The notes under the pieces: generated by a model
Told to the model about the DNA's origin: nothing
What the model saw: only the letters and a program-made list of their open reading frames with translations
The model's database searches: none
In this document: positions 23,160 through 38,400 of the stretch, one piece after another
Layout of the letters: the number at the start of each line of letters is the position of its first letter
How positions within the stretch are numbered: position 1 is the stretch's first letter
Program-made: the position numbers and the translations under genes
Source of the DNA: Neoechinorhynchus agilis
Lineage: Eukaryota; Acanthocephala
Length of the DNA: 64,000 nt
Reading direction: 5' to 3'
NCBI GenBank assembly: GCA_051530055.1
Contig: CM121341.1
Span: 18,166,001 to 18,230,000, forward strand

Positions 23160-23756
23160 ATGTGTGAACAGCGTTTTTTGAGTTCGAAATAAATCGTAAT
23201 TAGAAGTTTCCTTGAATATTTGTTGGTGGTATTTATCTTAAGAATATTTTAAAATGAGACGAATGTCGCTGAGTACACGAGTTTACCTGTTTCTCTTCTA
23301 ACATTTCAAGTCTTAGATATGTGAAATAATAGACCCTCCTCGACGAAGATAATTCATTTCTAGTCCCAGAAACAATAAGCCTCTCCAAGCCTTGGTTTTG
23401 AAGAGTTTTTGCGACATACACCAGAATTTGCATATCACCGAATATTTTCTATTATTTCATTACTGAGCCATACTGCTCAGGAAGCGCAGTCTGCCGTCCT
23501 CGAAAGCCGAAGCCATTCAAGAGACTCGATCACCTCCGGGAACAGGCCGAAACCGTCCCTGCGTCACCGTAGACAGACCCGCCACTCCTCATCCTCGCAG
23601 ATTGTGGCTTGCTTTCTGTTGGTGCAGAAAGTTGAGATTCAAACTATAGAAATGATCGCTATGAGTATGATCTCGAACCTATGTCGGGAAAGATCTCGTC
23701 TTGTCCTAGAACGTCTCTAGGAAAAGAAACTTCTTCTAGGCCCAACGCTCTTTTAT
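23009..23756 (+). repeat. Module B, copy 2 (probable parent copy)
   Basis: Matches 16828-17579. Here the frame at its start is complete upstream (22605), which argues this is the parental copy. From about 23217 it holds decayed ARP2 sequence (AAGAATATTTTAAAA of exon 6, a degraded intron, exon 7 remains such as CCCTCCTCGACGAAGATAAT) and then the ARP2 3'-flank block to about 23700. Confidence 0.88.
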
Positions 23757-24239
23757 TTGGATGGGTACCTTATCATCGCGATGGCAAAGACTTTCATGCT
23801 TGAGTGACGCCCTCAAAGCGAGAGGTGTACGTGCTTCTTGATAAAGGTTTAAATTGAGAATTGCAGATATGGGATGATCTTTTGCGATTTCAACTTCCAT
23901 TTTTTCAACTGCTCTGTGTCACGACGTGCAATGCATTTTTGTGTTCGACCGGACTAAAAATTACTGTGGTTGCAAAACCTTCTTTTACTCATTGATCCTT
24001 CTATTTTTTGCACATATTGTGATCATTTTAAAAATTCTCAATGCATTTTTCAATTAAACAATGACGCTGGTTCAAAAAGGTCTAATGGTCCATAAATGCT
24101 TGTTATTTTTTAAATATGAATTTTTTTCCTTGTTACCAAAAATGTTCAAGATTCTTAATTGTGGGCATTCAGGACATAATGTGCCAATGTAGTTTTAGTT
24201 TATCATCGCATAATAAAAGATCTTAGGAAGCAATTAGTT
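23757..24239. other. Unassigned, AT-rich
   Basis: No feature recognised. Confidence 0.4.
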
Positions 24240-26470
24240 TAACTCCATCTTACTAAAGAAATGCAGGCCTCCTTCCCCGAGTTGCGTCAACGTATTGACT
24301 TCCCAACTCGTCTTGACGCTCACCTCGACAAAGTGTTCACACATATCGACGCCCCATGAACTCTGACCACTCTTCTACCCTTATTACTCCCTCCACCCCA
24401 CCTCAACGTATAAAATAAGTCTGAGATTAACGTGATCATCACATAAACAATTTTATACAATTGTTCAACTCTAATATTCGCACATTCCACTCTGACAACA
24501 CAAATGACCCTTCCTTGGTCATGTCCGCCCTAACCTCAATCATAAAAAATTCCCTAACTTCTGCAATTCCCAAGAAATTCATTAGAATCTCCAACATCGG
24601 CCCACCATGGATGACCCAGATCTTGAAGCTTATTTAAAAAGGAAACTTCTAAGGCTCATCGCAATAACTCTCCAGACTTTCTCCGCTCACAAAAAGCACT
24701 TACGAATAAAATACTTATCGCCCGCAAAAACTGCCTTTCCTCTAGAATTCGATCAGGTGGCAACTCAACATGTCAAGGACTCTCTTGGTCTACGCAACCC
24801 GTATTCCTTCCCTAATTTGTCATCCACTGAATTGAAACAGGTTCTTGATTCCATTAATCAGAACCTCTGCCCTGACTCAATTTACAATCAATTACACAAT
24901 CGCCCACACCTGAAACTTTTGTCAACTTGCCGATTCTCCCCTCATTCTCGTCATACGAAGTACTAAAGTATCTCATGAAATTACCTAAAAACTCGTCCTC
25001 TCAATCTGAAATCTTAAACTGGGCTCTTCGCTGCATCATCCCCGAACTTCTCGACCCTCTTACCCACAGTATAAACCTCAGCTTTTTATATAGCATCGAC
25101 CCCTCATGCCTGAAAACTGCTAAAGTGATTCTTTTCTGAAAAATGGACACCCGATTTCCAATCATTCCGTCCAATATCCATTCTATCTGCTCTTTCAAAA
25201 ATCATCAAAAATGTTTCAAATCTCACCTTCTTCCACTTCGCAGCAACAATTCATCGCCCCTACAATTCGGCTTCCGGCCAAATTTTCTACAGCTGATCCC
25301 CTACTCTGCATTTATAACACGCTCCTACGTAACCTTGATAATAATCCCTCCCACGTCACCATTCTCATTCAACTTGATTTATCGAAAGCATTCGGCTCTG
25401 TGGACCATTCACTCCTTCTTCGGGCCTGCTCCGATTTTGGTCTCAACTTGTGGCTGATCCGCTGGCTCGAATCTTATCTTCACAATCGCAAACAATACAT
25501 TCGCTGCAGTTCGACCTGGTGCCTCAAGGTGTTGTGCTGTCACCACTTCTCTTTAATATTTTCCTAAACCACATTAAACCTTTCTCTCCTCACTCTAAGC
25601 TTTTCTTATATGCAGACGATCTCAACCTCATCACCCAATCATCACCCCACCTCTCCCTCTCCTTGACCTAAAGAAATCACACACATAAAAGATCTGCACC
25701 AATCACAAAACTCCACCGGGATATCTCTAAATGCTTCGAAATGACCCCCTCATTCTCCAGCAACCTCACATCCTCCAATGAGCTTTTATATGACATCCTA
25801 CGAGTAACCTCTCTAAGAATTCTGGGTCTCTAATTTCAATCAAATTTGAAATGGGACTCGCACATCACTCTCTCCCTCAAGCTCAACACCTTTAAAATTT
25901 ATCTCCTCAAATGCCTCTGACATTTAGGAATCCCTTCATCCGATCCCTCCCTCACTTACGGTTATCCCGTCTTTTGTAACCTAACCAAATCTCAAATCCG
26001 TCGTCTTGAAATGTTTCGTAAAAGAGCATCTAAAATTTGCACAGCTGACTTTCTCCCTCTCACCGAATGTCTTGATACCATTTTTCATAAAACAAACAAA
26101 ACGCATCTCCACCCTAACGCCACAATTTCTACCATATATCGCCCCTTTTCACACGAGCACAACACTCGTAATTCTAATTCGTATCATCCTCCTATACCTC
26201 GCACCTCCCTGTACCTACGCTCCTTTTTCCTTGCTGCCCAATCTTCTCGGATATCATAACCTGAAATGAACCTGAGGAAAGACCCAACCTCACAAGCTCT
26301 CCTGCAAACAATAACCACAAACTCCCACAAGAACGGGCATAACAATACTTGATATTCCCACCCTAACGAAAATCCCCGACCGGAAATTCTCACTCGAACA
26401 GACATCCAAGACCGGACATTCCCACCCGAACGGACATACAAAAAAAACAGAGTATCCGTGTGGAAAATCA
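24240..26470 (+). mobile_element. LINE Y (Jockey/CR1-like), decayed, plus strand
   Basis: A low-complexity, Pro/Ser/Leu-rich LINE. Readable parts: FPELRQRIDFPTRLDAHLDK (endonuclease end), a PELLDPLTHSIN block, IQLDLSKAFGSVDHSLLL (RT motif A), GVVLSPLLFNIF, FLYADDLNLI (RT motif C) and an RT tail with CLDTIFHKTNK. Many frame changes and stops; not active. Other fragments: 43500-44170 and 60430-62870, both minus strand. Confidence 0.88.
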
Positions 26471-26894
26471 ATAAAACGTATTATTTACGCGTAAACCAGC
26501 TTGGCATCGAGATATTTCATAAGCTTCCTTGGGCCAATCAAATATTTTTACGGTACTTTCGATCAGCAATGAACCTATTCGAGTTTTCAAAATGAAAGCC
26601 ATAATCCATTAATCGTCGATGAATGTTGATATTAAAATGAATTTCCAATCACGATCTTTCAAAAAAAATCCATTTTGTCGAATGATTTATTTATCGTTCA
26701 CTGAAAGCCCAATACTGATTGATGTTTCTTAAAAGTAAAGTCGAAAATGACATCCTTGTTGTAAAGGATTTTCCGATGAAGTCAATCGATTACATTAATT
26801 GTTCCCCTTAAAAATCGAACCTTGTTTTCGTCGATATTTCGTCCTTTCAAAGTGAATTCTGTTGAAGTCATGAAATCATTCACACCACCGTTCT
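26471..26894. other. Unassigned, AT-rich
   Basis: No feature recognised between LINE Y and the next REL copy. Confidence 0.4.
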
Positions 26895-27655
26895 GGATCA
26901 CTCGGCTGCCGTCCTGGTGTAACGGTCGAAAGGACGGGCCAGGCTAATGTTTTGTAGGAGGAATGCTCCTGCCCTCTGATCGCCAGTGATTCGTCTAAAT
27001 CTCTTAGACAATTGGTGGCCAGGTCCTGCGCTGCGGTACCAAACGACCCGAGCGTCTCGACGCCAAAGGGAACAAAATAATGATTGCGACTCAGACCCCT
27101 GTATTTTGTCCTTTTGCGTTCCTCGCGAATTTCATGTTGCTAGCTGCGAGCGTACCCACGCACGTGGCGTCCCAGAACAGGCATTTTCCTTCTCGCCACG
27201 GGAATACTGTGACACCGTCCGGTCAACGGCCATCGAGTCGGCAAAGGTTGCACGGCTCTAGGATGTTTGACGCATTCACAGTATACAGGGCACGGCTAAG
27301 AATTGCGTTCACTTCGGCGTGTCGTGAGTAACTTCCGCCTGATTGCCGACAGACGAGACAATGGCGTCCCGATGGTTCAACGGTCGCTCCGCAACGGAGC
27401 GATAGGATGTGCACATCCGTACCCAAAGTCTCAGGGACACTGCAATCCTTACTGTCTCGTCGGAGAGAAGGGTACCCACCGAAGCGATTGGGATACCGTT
27501 GAGCAAAGCACCCGATTTACATGTAGAGAGTGCCGTTAACCGAGTGGGTGAGTCCCAAACTGATTGTTTGCAACCATTGACGGGTACCTGCTCGCAGAAT
27601 GAATCTCCACACCAAAGATTAAGCGCCTCCACGAAATCTTCATCCAATGTGTAAT
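26895..27655 (-). mobile_element. REL retroelement, C-terminal part, copy 4
   Basis: Minus strand covers most of the nuclease-bearing C-terminus: SVWDSPTRLTALSTCKS, VRIAVSLRLWVRMC, SRHAEVNAILSRAL, PCNLCRLDGR, a [14 protein letters not shown] block, NHYFVPFGVE and AGAFLLQNISLA. Several frame changes. It ends at about the same place as the other copies. Confidence 0.87.
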
Positions 27656-27657
27656 TT

Positions 27658-28475
27658 TCCCCAAGAACGGCCGTTGGCGTTCAAAAATCTTTTTTGAAAC
27701 AAAGAAATTTTGTTAGCAAAGATATTGCAAATCTTCCTATGCCCGAAAAAGTGATTGTTTGATGATCATCGTAAAATTGAATTGTTACTGAATAAATAGT
27801 GAAATTAACGTGACGTAATAAATTTAAAAATGTGCGCGTTTAAATAGTAAAGAATTATACAAGTGCGTCAAATAATCTCATCGTTCAAGAACTTTGCTCT
27901 TCTTAAATTACCATCCTGTTTGTTGTTTTACGGCAGGATGAAGGCTTGGCGTTGATGGGCGTCTAAGTTCAAAAGCGTGCCAGTATTAACGCTCAATTTG
28001 CTTGTTTGCAAGGCAAAAAGCATTAATTTGACACAATTGCGATTTCAAATGACTGGCGTTTCAGAATCTCAAAATTTGACATCAGTTTAGTTTTGAGTTC
28101 GATGTTCACGATTTCTAAATTAGTGATCGTGAATGTACAGAGCAGATTGGATAACTTTTCACGAACAAATCCTTTCGGGCCGACTGGGCTTTCTATTTTG
28201 AAGAGTTTATTTTTTTCTTAAAAAGCGGCGGAAATAAAAGGTACATTTTAATTTTTTGTAACGAATGGAACGTCCTCGTAAACTTTTTCGAATGAGTTGG
28301 TTTATTTGTTTCTTCATTCTCCATTACGTTATTTTTAATTTTATCTCAAAATTAAATTTAACCGTTCTAATTGATTATTGAACCGAATACCAATTTTATG
28401 AAGGAAAGAGCGCGCTGAGGGAAGATTTTAAAATCAAAACCATTGCTGTACAGTAAAAGAGTTAATTAAATGCTA
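27658..28475. repeat. About 800-bp noncoding repeat, copy 1
   Basis: Inverted copy at 57505-58312 with high identity and small indels. AT-rich, no open frame of note, and no terminal inverted repeats that I can see. It sits exactly between two REL fragments, which suggests insertion or a shared transposition history. Confidence 0.88.
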
Positions 28476-29440
28476 GATACAAACCGGGAGCCCGAGCCTC
28501 AGAGACACTGCGATTCTGAGAGCCTCGCCGTCTAATCTCGAACCGAGATTTGCTGATGGTACAGCTTTCAACCAGGCGCCGGACTCTTTGCAGGAAACTG
28601 CAGTTAATCGCGTTCTATCCACGTCGGAGAGCGAGTCAAAAAGTGAGGTGTGAACACGCTCCACTAACGGAATGTCCCACGATTTCTGTTTTTCCGGGAG
28701 GTCTGGAATCTTGTCGAGGTTAGACAGGGACATCCAAAGATGAAGAGCGGGCTCCAGGCTGATGTCCTCCTCAAAATTATGTCTCAAAATCAATCTGGAA
28801 AGGCGCTTGGACCTACTAAGAGACGATAGAAAGGCTGGAAGCGCAATGGCTGAGCAAGCACGAATACCGATCCCTCCGTAGCTTGTGGGCAAAGATGCCT
28901 GGGTCCAGCCAGTGTCGGGGAGCTTAATATTAAGGATCTTACATAGACCATCCCTTAAAGAACCATCAATCTCTCTCAATTCGGGCTGACATTGAAAGGA
29001 AGGGGTTGACCGCAGTTTATGGAGGATGCGTGGAATGAAGATGCAATTTTTTAAAAGGAAGAGAGCATCGTGAGGGAGGCCCTTGAACAGATGAGATCAA
29101 TGGAAGGTCTGATTTTCCTGATCTCGGCCTGCATATTCTCCTCGAGAACGCATCTTCCCAGCAGTTCTAAGCTGGACTTGGTGATAAGTCGGATATTAGG
29201 TGCGGCCTTTTCAAACTCTCTCAAAATTTGCGCGCGTTCCTCGTCCCCACAATTCAAAACCAAAATTTCGCACTTGCTTGGGTTCAGTTTGAGGCCAATT
29301 TTTTTACATTCTTCTAAAAGAACCGTTAAATCTTGTAGGACTTCAGACGGGGAACCTCCTAGAGTAGCGTCATCCAGATACCAGGCGTTGAATGGTGATC
29401 GAAGAGATTGCGCCAGATTGTTTGTCGTCAGAGCACCAAA
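28476..29440 (-). mobile_element. REL retroelement, RT and downstream region, copy 5
   Basis: Minus strand shows the reverse transcriptase catalytic block WYLDDATLGGSPSEVLQDL at about 29330-29390, then KIGLKLNPSKCEILVLNCG, a connector with PTSYGGIGIRACSAIALP, and the start of the C-terminal part, RIAVSLRLGLPVC. This links the YLDD RT to the PD-(D/E)xK C-terminus of the other copies. It is cut off upstream by the minisatellite at 29441. Confidence 0.87.
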
Positions 29441-32400
29441 CGAGCATCTTGATTAAAGTGAAGAACAAAGAGGGACAACACAGATGCATTTTAAAACATC
29501 GAGTTTATATTTACAGGGAAATGTTTTCAATACGCGAATCTTGATTAAAGTGAAGAAGGAAGGGGAACCCCACAGATGCATTTTAAAACATCGAGTTTAT
29601 ATTTACAGGATAATGTTTTCCAAACGAGCATCTTGATTAAAGTGAAGAACAAAGAGGGACAACACAGATGCATTTTAAAACATCGAGTTTATATTTACAG
29701 GATAATGTCTTCCATACGAGCATCTTGATTAAAGTTAAGTACAAAGAAGGACAACGGAGATGCATTTTAAAACATCGAGCTCATATTTACAGGATAATGT
29801 TTTCCATACGAGCATCTTGATTAAAGTGAAGAACAAAGAGGGACAACACAGATGCATTTTAAAACATCGAGTTTATATTTACAGGATAATGTTTTCCAAA
29901 CGAGTATATTGATTAAAGTGAAGAACAAAGAGGGACAACACAGATGCATTTTAAAACATCGAGTTTATATTTACAGGATAATGTTTTCCAAACGAGTATC
30001 TTGATTAAAGTGAAGAACAATGAGGCACAACACAGATGCATTTTAAAACATCGAGTTTATATTTACAGGGAAATGTTTTCAATACGCGCATCTCTATTAA
30101 AGTGAAGAACAAAGAGGGACAACACAGATGCATTTTAAAACATCGAGTTTATATTTACAGGGAAACGTTTTCCAAACGAGCATCTTGATTAAAGTGAAGA
30201 ACAAAGAGGGACAACACAGATGCATTTTAAAACATCGAGTTTATATTTACAGGATAATGTCTTCCAAACAACCATCTTGATTAAAGTAAAGAACAAAGAG
30301 GGACAACACAGATGCATTTTAAAACATCGAGCTGCTATTTACAGGATAATGTTTTCCAAACGAGTATCTTGATTAAAGTGAAGAACAAAGAGGGACAACA
30401 CAAATGCATTTTAAAACATCGAGTTTATATTTACAGGATAATGTTTTCCAAACGAGTATCTTGATTAAAGTGAAGAGCAATGAGGGACAACACAGATGCA
30501 TTTTAAAACATCGAGTTTATATTTACAGGGAAACGTTTTCAATACGCGCATCTCTATTAAAGTGAAGAACAACGAGGGACAACACAGATGCATTTTAAAA
30601 CATCGAGTTTATATAAACAGGATAATGTCTTCCAAACGAGCATCTTGATTAAAGTGAAGAACAAAGAGGGACAACACAGATGCATTTTAAAACATCGAGT
30701 TTATATTTACAGGATAATGTCTTCCAAACAACCATCTTGATTAAAGTAAAGAACAAAGAGGGACAATACAGATGCATTTTAAAACATCGAGTTTATATTT
30801 ACAATATAATGTTTTCCAAACGAGCATCTTGATTAAAGTGAAGAACAAAGAGGGACAACACAGATGCATTTTAAAACATCGAGTTTATATAAACAGGATA
30901 ATGTCTTCCAAACGAGCATCTTGATTAAAGTGAAGAACAAAGAGGGACAACACAGATGCATTTTAAAACATCGAGTTTATATTTACAGGGAAATGTTTTC
31001 AATACGCGAATCTTGATTAAAGTGAAGAAGGAAGGGGAAACCCACAGATGCATTTTAAAACATCGAGTTTATATTTACAGGATAATGTTTTCCAAACGAG
31101 CATCTTGATTAAAGTGAAGAACAAAGTGGGACAACACAGATGCATTTTAAAACATCGAGTTTATATTTACAGGATAATGTTTTCCATACGAGCATCTTGA
31201 TTAAAGTTAAGTACAAAGAAGGACAACAGAGATGCATTTTAAAACATCGAGCTCATATTTACAGGATAATGTTTTCCATACGAGCATCTCTATTAAAGTG
31301 AAGAACAAAGAGGGACAACACAGATGCATTTTAAAACATCGAGTTTATATTTACAGGGAAACGTTTTCCAAACGAGCATCTTGATTAAAGTGAAGAACAA
31401 AGAGGGACAACACAGATGCATTTTAAAACATCGAGTTTATATTTACAGTATAATGTCTTCCAAACAACCATCTTGATTAAAGTAAAGAACAAAGAGGGAC
31501 AACACAGATGCATTTTAAAACATCGAGTTTATATTTACAAAATAATGTTTTCCAAACGAGCATCTTGATTAAAGTGAAGAACAAAGAGGGACAACACAGA
31601 TGCATTTTAAAACATCGAGTTTATATAAACAGGATAATGTCTTCCAAACGAGCATCTTGATTAAAGTGAAGAACAAAGAGGGACAACACAGATGCATTTT
31701 AAAACATCGAGCTGCTATTTACAGGATAATGTTTTCCAAACGAGTATCTTGATTAAAGTGAAGAACAAAGAGGGACAACACAAATGCATTTTAAAACATC
31801 GAGTTTATATTTACAGGATAATGTTTTCCAAACGAGTATCTTGATTAAAGTGGAGAGCAATGAGGGACAACACAGATGCATTTTAAAACATCGAGTTTAT
31901 ATTTACAGGGAAACGTTTTCAATACGCGCATCTCTATTAAAGTGAAGAACAAAGAGGGACAACACAGATGCATTTTAAAACATCGACTTTATATTTACAG
32001 GGAAACGTTTTCCAAACGAGCATCTTGATTAAAGTGAAGAACAAAGAGGGACAACACAGATGCATTTTAAAACATCGAGTTATATTTACAGGATAATGTC
32101 TTCCAAACAACCATCTTGATTAAAGCAAAGAACAAAGAGGGACAACACAGATGCATTTTAAAACATCGAGTTTATATAAACAGGATAATGTCTTCCAAAC
32201 GAGCATCTTGATTAAAGTGAAGAACAAAGAGGGACAACACAGATGCATTTTAAAACATCGAGCTCCTATTTACAAGATAATGTTTTCCAAACGAGTATCT
32301 TGATTAAAGTGAAGAACAAAGAGGGACAACACAAATGCATTTTAAAACATCGAGTTTATATTTACAGGGAAACGTTTTCAATACGCGCATCTCTATTAAA

Positions 32401-35400
32401 GTGAAGAACAAAGACGGACAACACAGATGCATTTTAAAACATCGAGTTTATATTTACAATATAATGTTTTCCAAACGGGCATCTTGATTAAAGTGAAGAA
32501 CAAAGAGGGAAAACACAGATGCATTTTAAAACATCGAGTTTATATTAACAGGATAATGTTTTCCAAACGAGCATCTTGATTAAAGTGAAGAACAAAAAGG
32601 GAAAACACAGATGCATTTTAATACATCGAGTTTATATTTACAGGATAATGTTTTCCAAACGAGCATCTTGATTAAAGTGAAGAACAAAAAGGGAAAACAC
32701 AGATGCATTTTAAAACATCGAGTTTATATTTACAGGATAATGTTTTCCAAACGAGTATCTTGATTAAAGTGAAGAGCAATGAGGGACAACACAGATGCAT
32801 TTTAAAACATCGAGTTTATATTTACAGGGAAACGTTTTCAATACGCGCATCTCTATTAAAGTGAAGAACAACGAGGGACAACACAGATGCATTTTAAAAC
32901 ATCGAGTTTATATTTACAGGGAAACGTTTTCAATACGCGCATCTCTATTAAAGTGAAGAACAAAGAGGGACAACACAGATGCATTTTAAAACATCGAGTT
33001 TATATTTACAGGGAAACGTTTTCCAAACGAGCATCTTGATTAAAGCGAAGAACAAAGAGGGACAACACAGATGCATTTTAAAACATCGAGTTTATATTTA
33101 CAGGATAATGTCTTCCAAACAACCATCTTGATTAAAGTAAAGAACAAAGAGGGACAACACAGATGCATTTTAAAACATCGAGTTTATATTTACAATATAA
33201 TGTTTTCCAAACGAGCATCTTGATTAAAGTGAAGAACAAAGAGGGACAACACAGATGCATTTTAAAACATCGAGTTTATATAAACGGGATAATGTTTTCC
33301 AAACGAGTATCTTGATTAAAGTGAAGAACAAAGAGGGACAACACAAATGCATTTTAAAACATCGAGTTTATATTTACAGGGAAACGTTTTCAATACGCGC
33401 ATCTCTATTAAAGTGAAGAACAAAGACGGACAACACAGATGCATTTTAAAACATCGAGTTTATATTTACAGGGAAACGTTTTCCAAACGAGCATCTTGAT
33501 TAAAGTGAAGAACAAAGAGGGACAACACAGATGCATTTTAAAACATCGAGTTTATATTTACAGGAAACGTTTTCCAAACGAGCATCTTGATTAAAGTGAA
33601 GAACAAAGAGGGACAACACAGATGCATTTTAAAACATCGAGTTTATATTTACAGGATAATGTCTTCCAAACAACCATCTTGATTAAAGTAAAGAACAAAG
33701 AGGGACAACACAGATGCATTTTAAAACATCGAGTTTATATTTACAATATAATGTTTTCCAAACGAGCATCTTGATTAAAGTGAAGAACAAGAGGACAACA
33801 CAGATGCATTTTAAAACATCGAGTTTATATTTACAGGATAATGTTTTCCAAACGAGCATCTTGATTAAAGTGAAGAACAAAGAGGGACAACACAAATGCA
33901 TTTAAAAACATCAAGTTTATATTTACAAGATAATGCTTTCCAAACGAGCATCTTGATTAAAGTGAAGAACAAAGAGGGACAACACAGATGAATTTTAAAA
34001 CATCGAGTTTATATTTACAGGATAATGTTTTCCAAACGAGTATCTTGATTAAAGTGAAGAGCAATGAGGGACAACACAGATGCATTTTAAAACATCGAGT
34101 TTATATTTACAGGCTAATGTCTTCCAAACGAGCATCTTGATTAAAGTGAAGAACAAAGAGGGACAACACAGATGCATTTTAAAACATCGAGTTTATAATA
34201 ACAGGATGATGTCTTCCAAACGAGCATCTTGATTAAAGTGAAGAACAAAGAGGGACAACACAGATGCATTTTAAAACATCGAGTTTATATTTACAGGCTA
34301 ATGTCTTCCAAACGAGCATCTTGATTAAAGTGAAGAACAAAGAGGGACAACACAAATGCATTTAAAAACATCGAGTTTATATTTACAATATAATGTTTTC
34401 CAAACGAGCATCTTGATTAAAGGAAGAACAAAGAGGGACAACACAGATGAATTTTAAAACATCGAGTTTATATTTACAGGATAATGTCTTCCAAACGAGC
34501 ATCTTGATTAAAGTGAAGAACAAATAGGGACAACACAGATGCATTTTAAAACATCGAGTTTACATTCACAGGATAATGTTTTCCAAACGAGCATCTTGAT
34601 TAAAGTGAAGAACAAAGAGGGACAACACAGATGCATTTTAAAACATCGAGTTTATAATAACAGGATGATGTCTTCCAAACGAGCATCTTGATTAAAGTGA
34701 AGAACAAAGAGGGACAACACAGATGCATTTTAAAACATCGAGTTTATATTTACAGGGAAACGTTTTCAATACGCGCATCTCTATTAAAGTGAAGAACAAA
34801 GAGGACAACACAGATGCATTTTAAAACATCGAGTTTATATTTACAGAAACGTTTTCCAAACGAGCATCTTGATTATAGTGAAGAACAAAGAGGGACAACA
34901 CAGATGCATTTTAAAACATCGAGCTCATATTTACAGGATAATGTTTTCCATACGAGCGTCTTGATTAAAGTGAAGAACAAAGAGGGACAACAGAGATGCA
35001 TTTTAAAAACTCGAGCTCATATTTACAGGATAATGTTTTCCATACGAGCATCTTGATTAAAGTGAAGAACAAAGAGGGACAACACAGATGCATTTTAAAA
35101 CATCGAGTTTATATTTACAGGCTAATGTCTTCCAAATGAGCATCTTGATTAAAGTGAAGAACCAAGAGGGACAACACAGATGCATTTTAAAACATCGAGT
35201 TTATATTAACAGGATAATGTCTTCCAAACGAGCATCTTTATTAAAGTGAAGAACAAAGTGGGACAACACAGATGCATTTTAAAACATCGAGCTAATATTT
35301 ACAGGATAATGTTTTCCATACGAGCATCTTGATTAAAGTGAATAACAAAGAGGGACAACACAGATGCATTTCAAAACATCGGGCTCGTATTTACAGGATA

Positions 35401-38400
35401 ATGTTTTCCATACGAGCATCTTGATTAAAGTGAAGAACAAAGAGGGACAACACAGATGCATTTTAAAACATCGAGCTCATATTTACAGGATAATGTTTTC
35501 CATACGAGCATCTTGATTAAAGTGAAGAACAAAGAGGGACAACAGAGATGCATTTTAAAACACCGAGTTTATATTTACAGGATAATGTTTTCCAAACGAG
35601 CATCTTGATTAAAGTGAAGAACAAAGAGGGACAACAAAGATGCATTTTAAAACATCGAGCTCATATTTACAGGATAATGTTTTCCATACGAGCATCTTGA
35701 TTAAAGTGAAGAACAAAGAGGGACAACAGAGATGCATTTTAAAACATCGAGCTCATATTTACAGGATAATGTTTTCCATACGAGGATCTTGACAACACAG
35801 ATGCATTTTAAAACATCGAGTTTATATTTACAGAATAATGATTTCCAAGCGAGCATCTTGATTAAAGTGAAGAACAGAGAGGGACAACACAGATGCATTT
35901 TAAAACATCGAGCTCATATTTACAGGATAATGTTTTCAATACGAGCATTTTGATTAAAGTGAAGAACAAAGAGGGACAACAGAAATGCATCTTAAAACAT
36001 CGAGTTTATATTTACAGGATAATGTTTTCCAAACGAGTATCTTGATTAAAGTGAAGAACAAAGAGGGACAACACAGATGCATTTTAAAACATCGAGTTTA
36101 TATTTACAGGATAATGTCTTCCAAACGAGCATCTTGATTAAAGTGAAGAACAAAGAGGAACAACACAGATGCATTTTAAAACATCGAGCTCATATTTACA
36201 GGATAATGTTTTCAATACGAGCATTTTGATTAAAGTGAAGAACAAAGAGGGACAACAGAAATGCATCTTAAAACATCGAGCTCATATTTACAGGATAATG
36301 TCTTCCAACGAGCATCTTGATTAAAGTGAAGAACAAAGTGGGACAACACAGATGCATTTGAAAACATCGAGTTTATATTTACAGGGAAACGTTTTCCAAA
36401 CTAGCATCTTGATTAAAGTGAAGAACAAAGAGGGACAACACAGATGCATTTTCAAACATCGAGTTTATATTTACAGGATAATGTCATCCAAACGAGCATC
36501 TTGATTAAAGTAAAGAACAAAGAGGGACAACACAGATGCATTTGAAAACACCGAGCTCATATTTACAGGATTAATGTTTTCCATACGAGCATCTTGATTA
36601 AAGTGAAGAACAAAGAGGGACAACAGAGATGCATTTTAAAACATCGAGCTCATATTTACAGGATAATGTTTTCCATACGAGCATCTTGACTACACAGATG
36701 CATTTTAAAACACCGAGTTTATATTTACAGGATAATGTTTTCCAAACGAGCATCTTGATTAAGGTGAAGAACAAAGAGGGACAACACAGATGCATTTTAA
36801 AACATCGAGTTTATATTTACAGGATAATGTTTTCCATACCAGCATATTGATTAAAGTGAAGAACAAAGAGGGACAACAGAGATGCATTTTAAAACATCGA
36901 GCTCATATTTGCAGGATAATGTCTTCCAACGAGCATTTTGATTAAAGTGAAGAACAAAGAGGGACAACAGAAATGCATCTTAAAACATCGAGTTTATATT
37001 TACAGGATAATGTTTTCCAAACGAGTATCTTGATTAAAGTGAAGAACAAAGAGGGACAACACAGATGCATTTTAAAACATCGAGTTTACATTTACAGGAT
37101 AATGTCTTCCAAACGAGCATCTTGATTAAAGTGAAGAACAAAGAGGGACAACACAGATGCATTTTAAAACATCGAGCTCATATTTACAGGATGTCTTCCA
37201 ACGAGCATCTTGATTAAAGTGAAGAACAAAGTGGGACAACACAGATGCATTTGAAAACATCGAGTTTATATTTACAGGGAAACGTTTTCCAAACTAGCAT
37301 CTTGATTAAAGTGAAGAACAAAGAGGGACAACACAGATGCATTTTAAAACATCGAGTTTATATTTACAGGATAATGTCATCCAAACGAGCACCTTGATTA
37401 AGGTAAAGAACAAAGAGGGACAACACAGATGCATTTGAAAACACCGAGCTCATATTTACAGGATTAATGTTTTCCATACGAGCATCTTGATTAAAGTGAA
37501 GAACAAAGAGGGACAACACAGATGCATTTTAAAACATCGGGCTCATATTTACAGGATAATGTTTTCCAAACGAGCATCTTGACAACAGAGATGCATTTTA
37601 AAACATCGAGTTTATATTTACAGGATAATGTTTTCCAAACGATCATCTTGATTAAAGTGAAGAACAAAGAGGGACAACACAGATGCATTTTAAAACATCG
37701 AGTATATATTTACAGGATAATGTTTTTCAAACGAGTATCTTGATTAAAGCGAAGAACAAAGAGGGACTACACAGATGAATTTTAAAACATCGAGTTTATA
37801 TTTACAGGGAAACGTTTTCAATACGCGCATCTCTATTAAAGTAAAGAACAAAGAGGGACAACACAGATGCATTTTAAAACATCGAGCTCATATTTACAGG
37901 ATAATGTTTTCTATACGAGCATCTTGATTAAAGTGAAGAACAAAGAGGGACAACAGAGATGCATTTTAAAACATCGAGCTCATATTTACAGGATAATGTT
38001 TTCCATACGAGCATCTTGATTAAAGTGAAGAACAAAGAGGGACAACACAAATGCATTTTAAAACATCGAGTTTATATTTACAGGATAATGTTTTCCAAAC
38101 GAGCATCTTGATTAAAGTGAAGAACAAAGAGGGACAACACAAATGCATTTAAAAACATCGAGTTTATATTTACAATATAATGTTTTCCAAACGAGCATCT
38201 TGATTAAAGTGAAGAACAAAGTGGGACAACACAGATGAATTTTAAAACATCGAGTTTATATTTACAGGATAATGTTTTCCAAACGAGTATCTTGATTAAA
38301 GTGAAGAGCAATGAGGGACAACACAGATGCATTTTAAAACATCGAGTATATATTTACAGGCTAATGTTTTCCAAACGAGCATCTTGATTAAAGTGAAGAA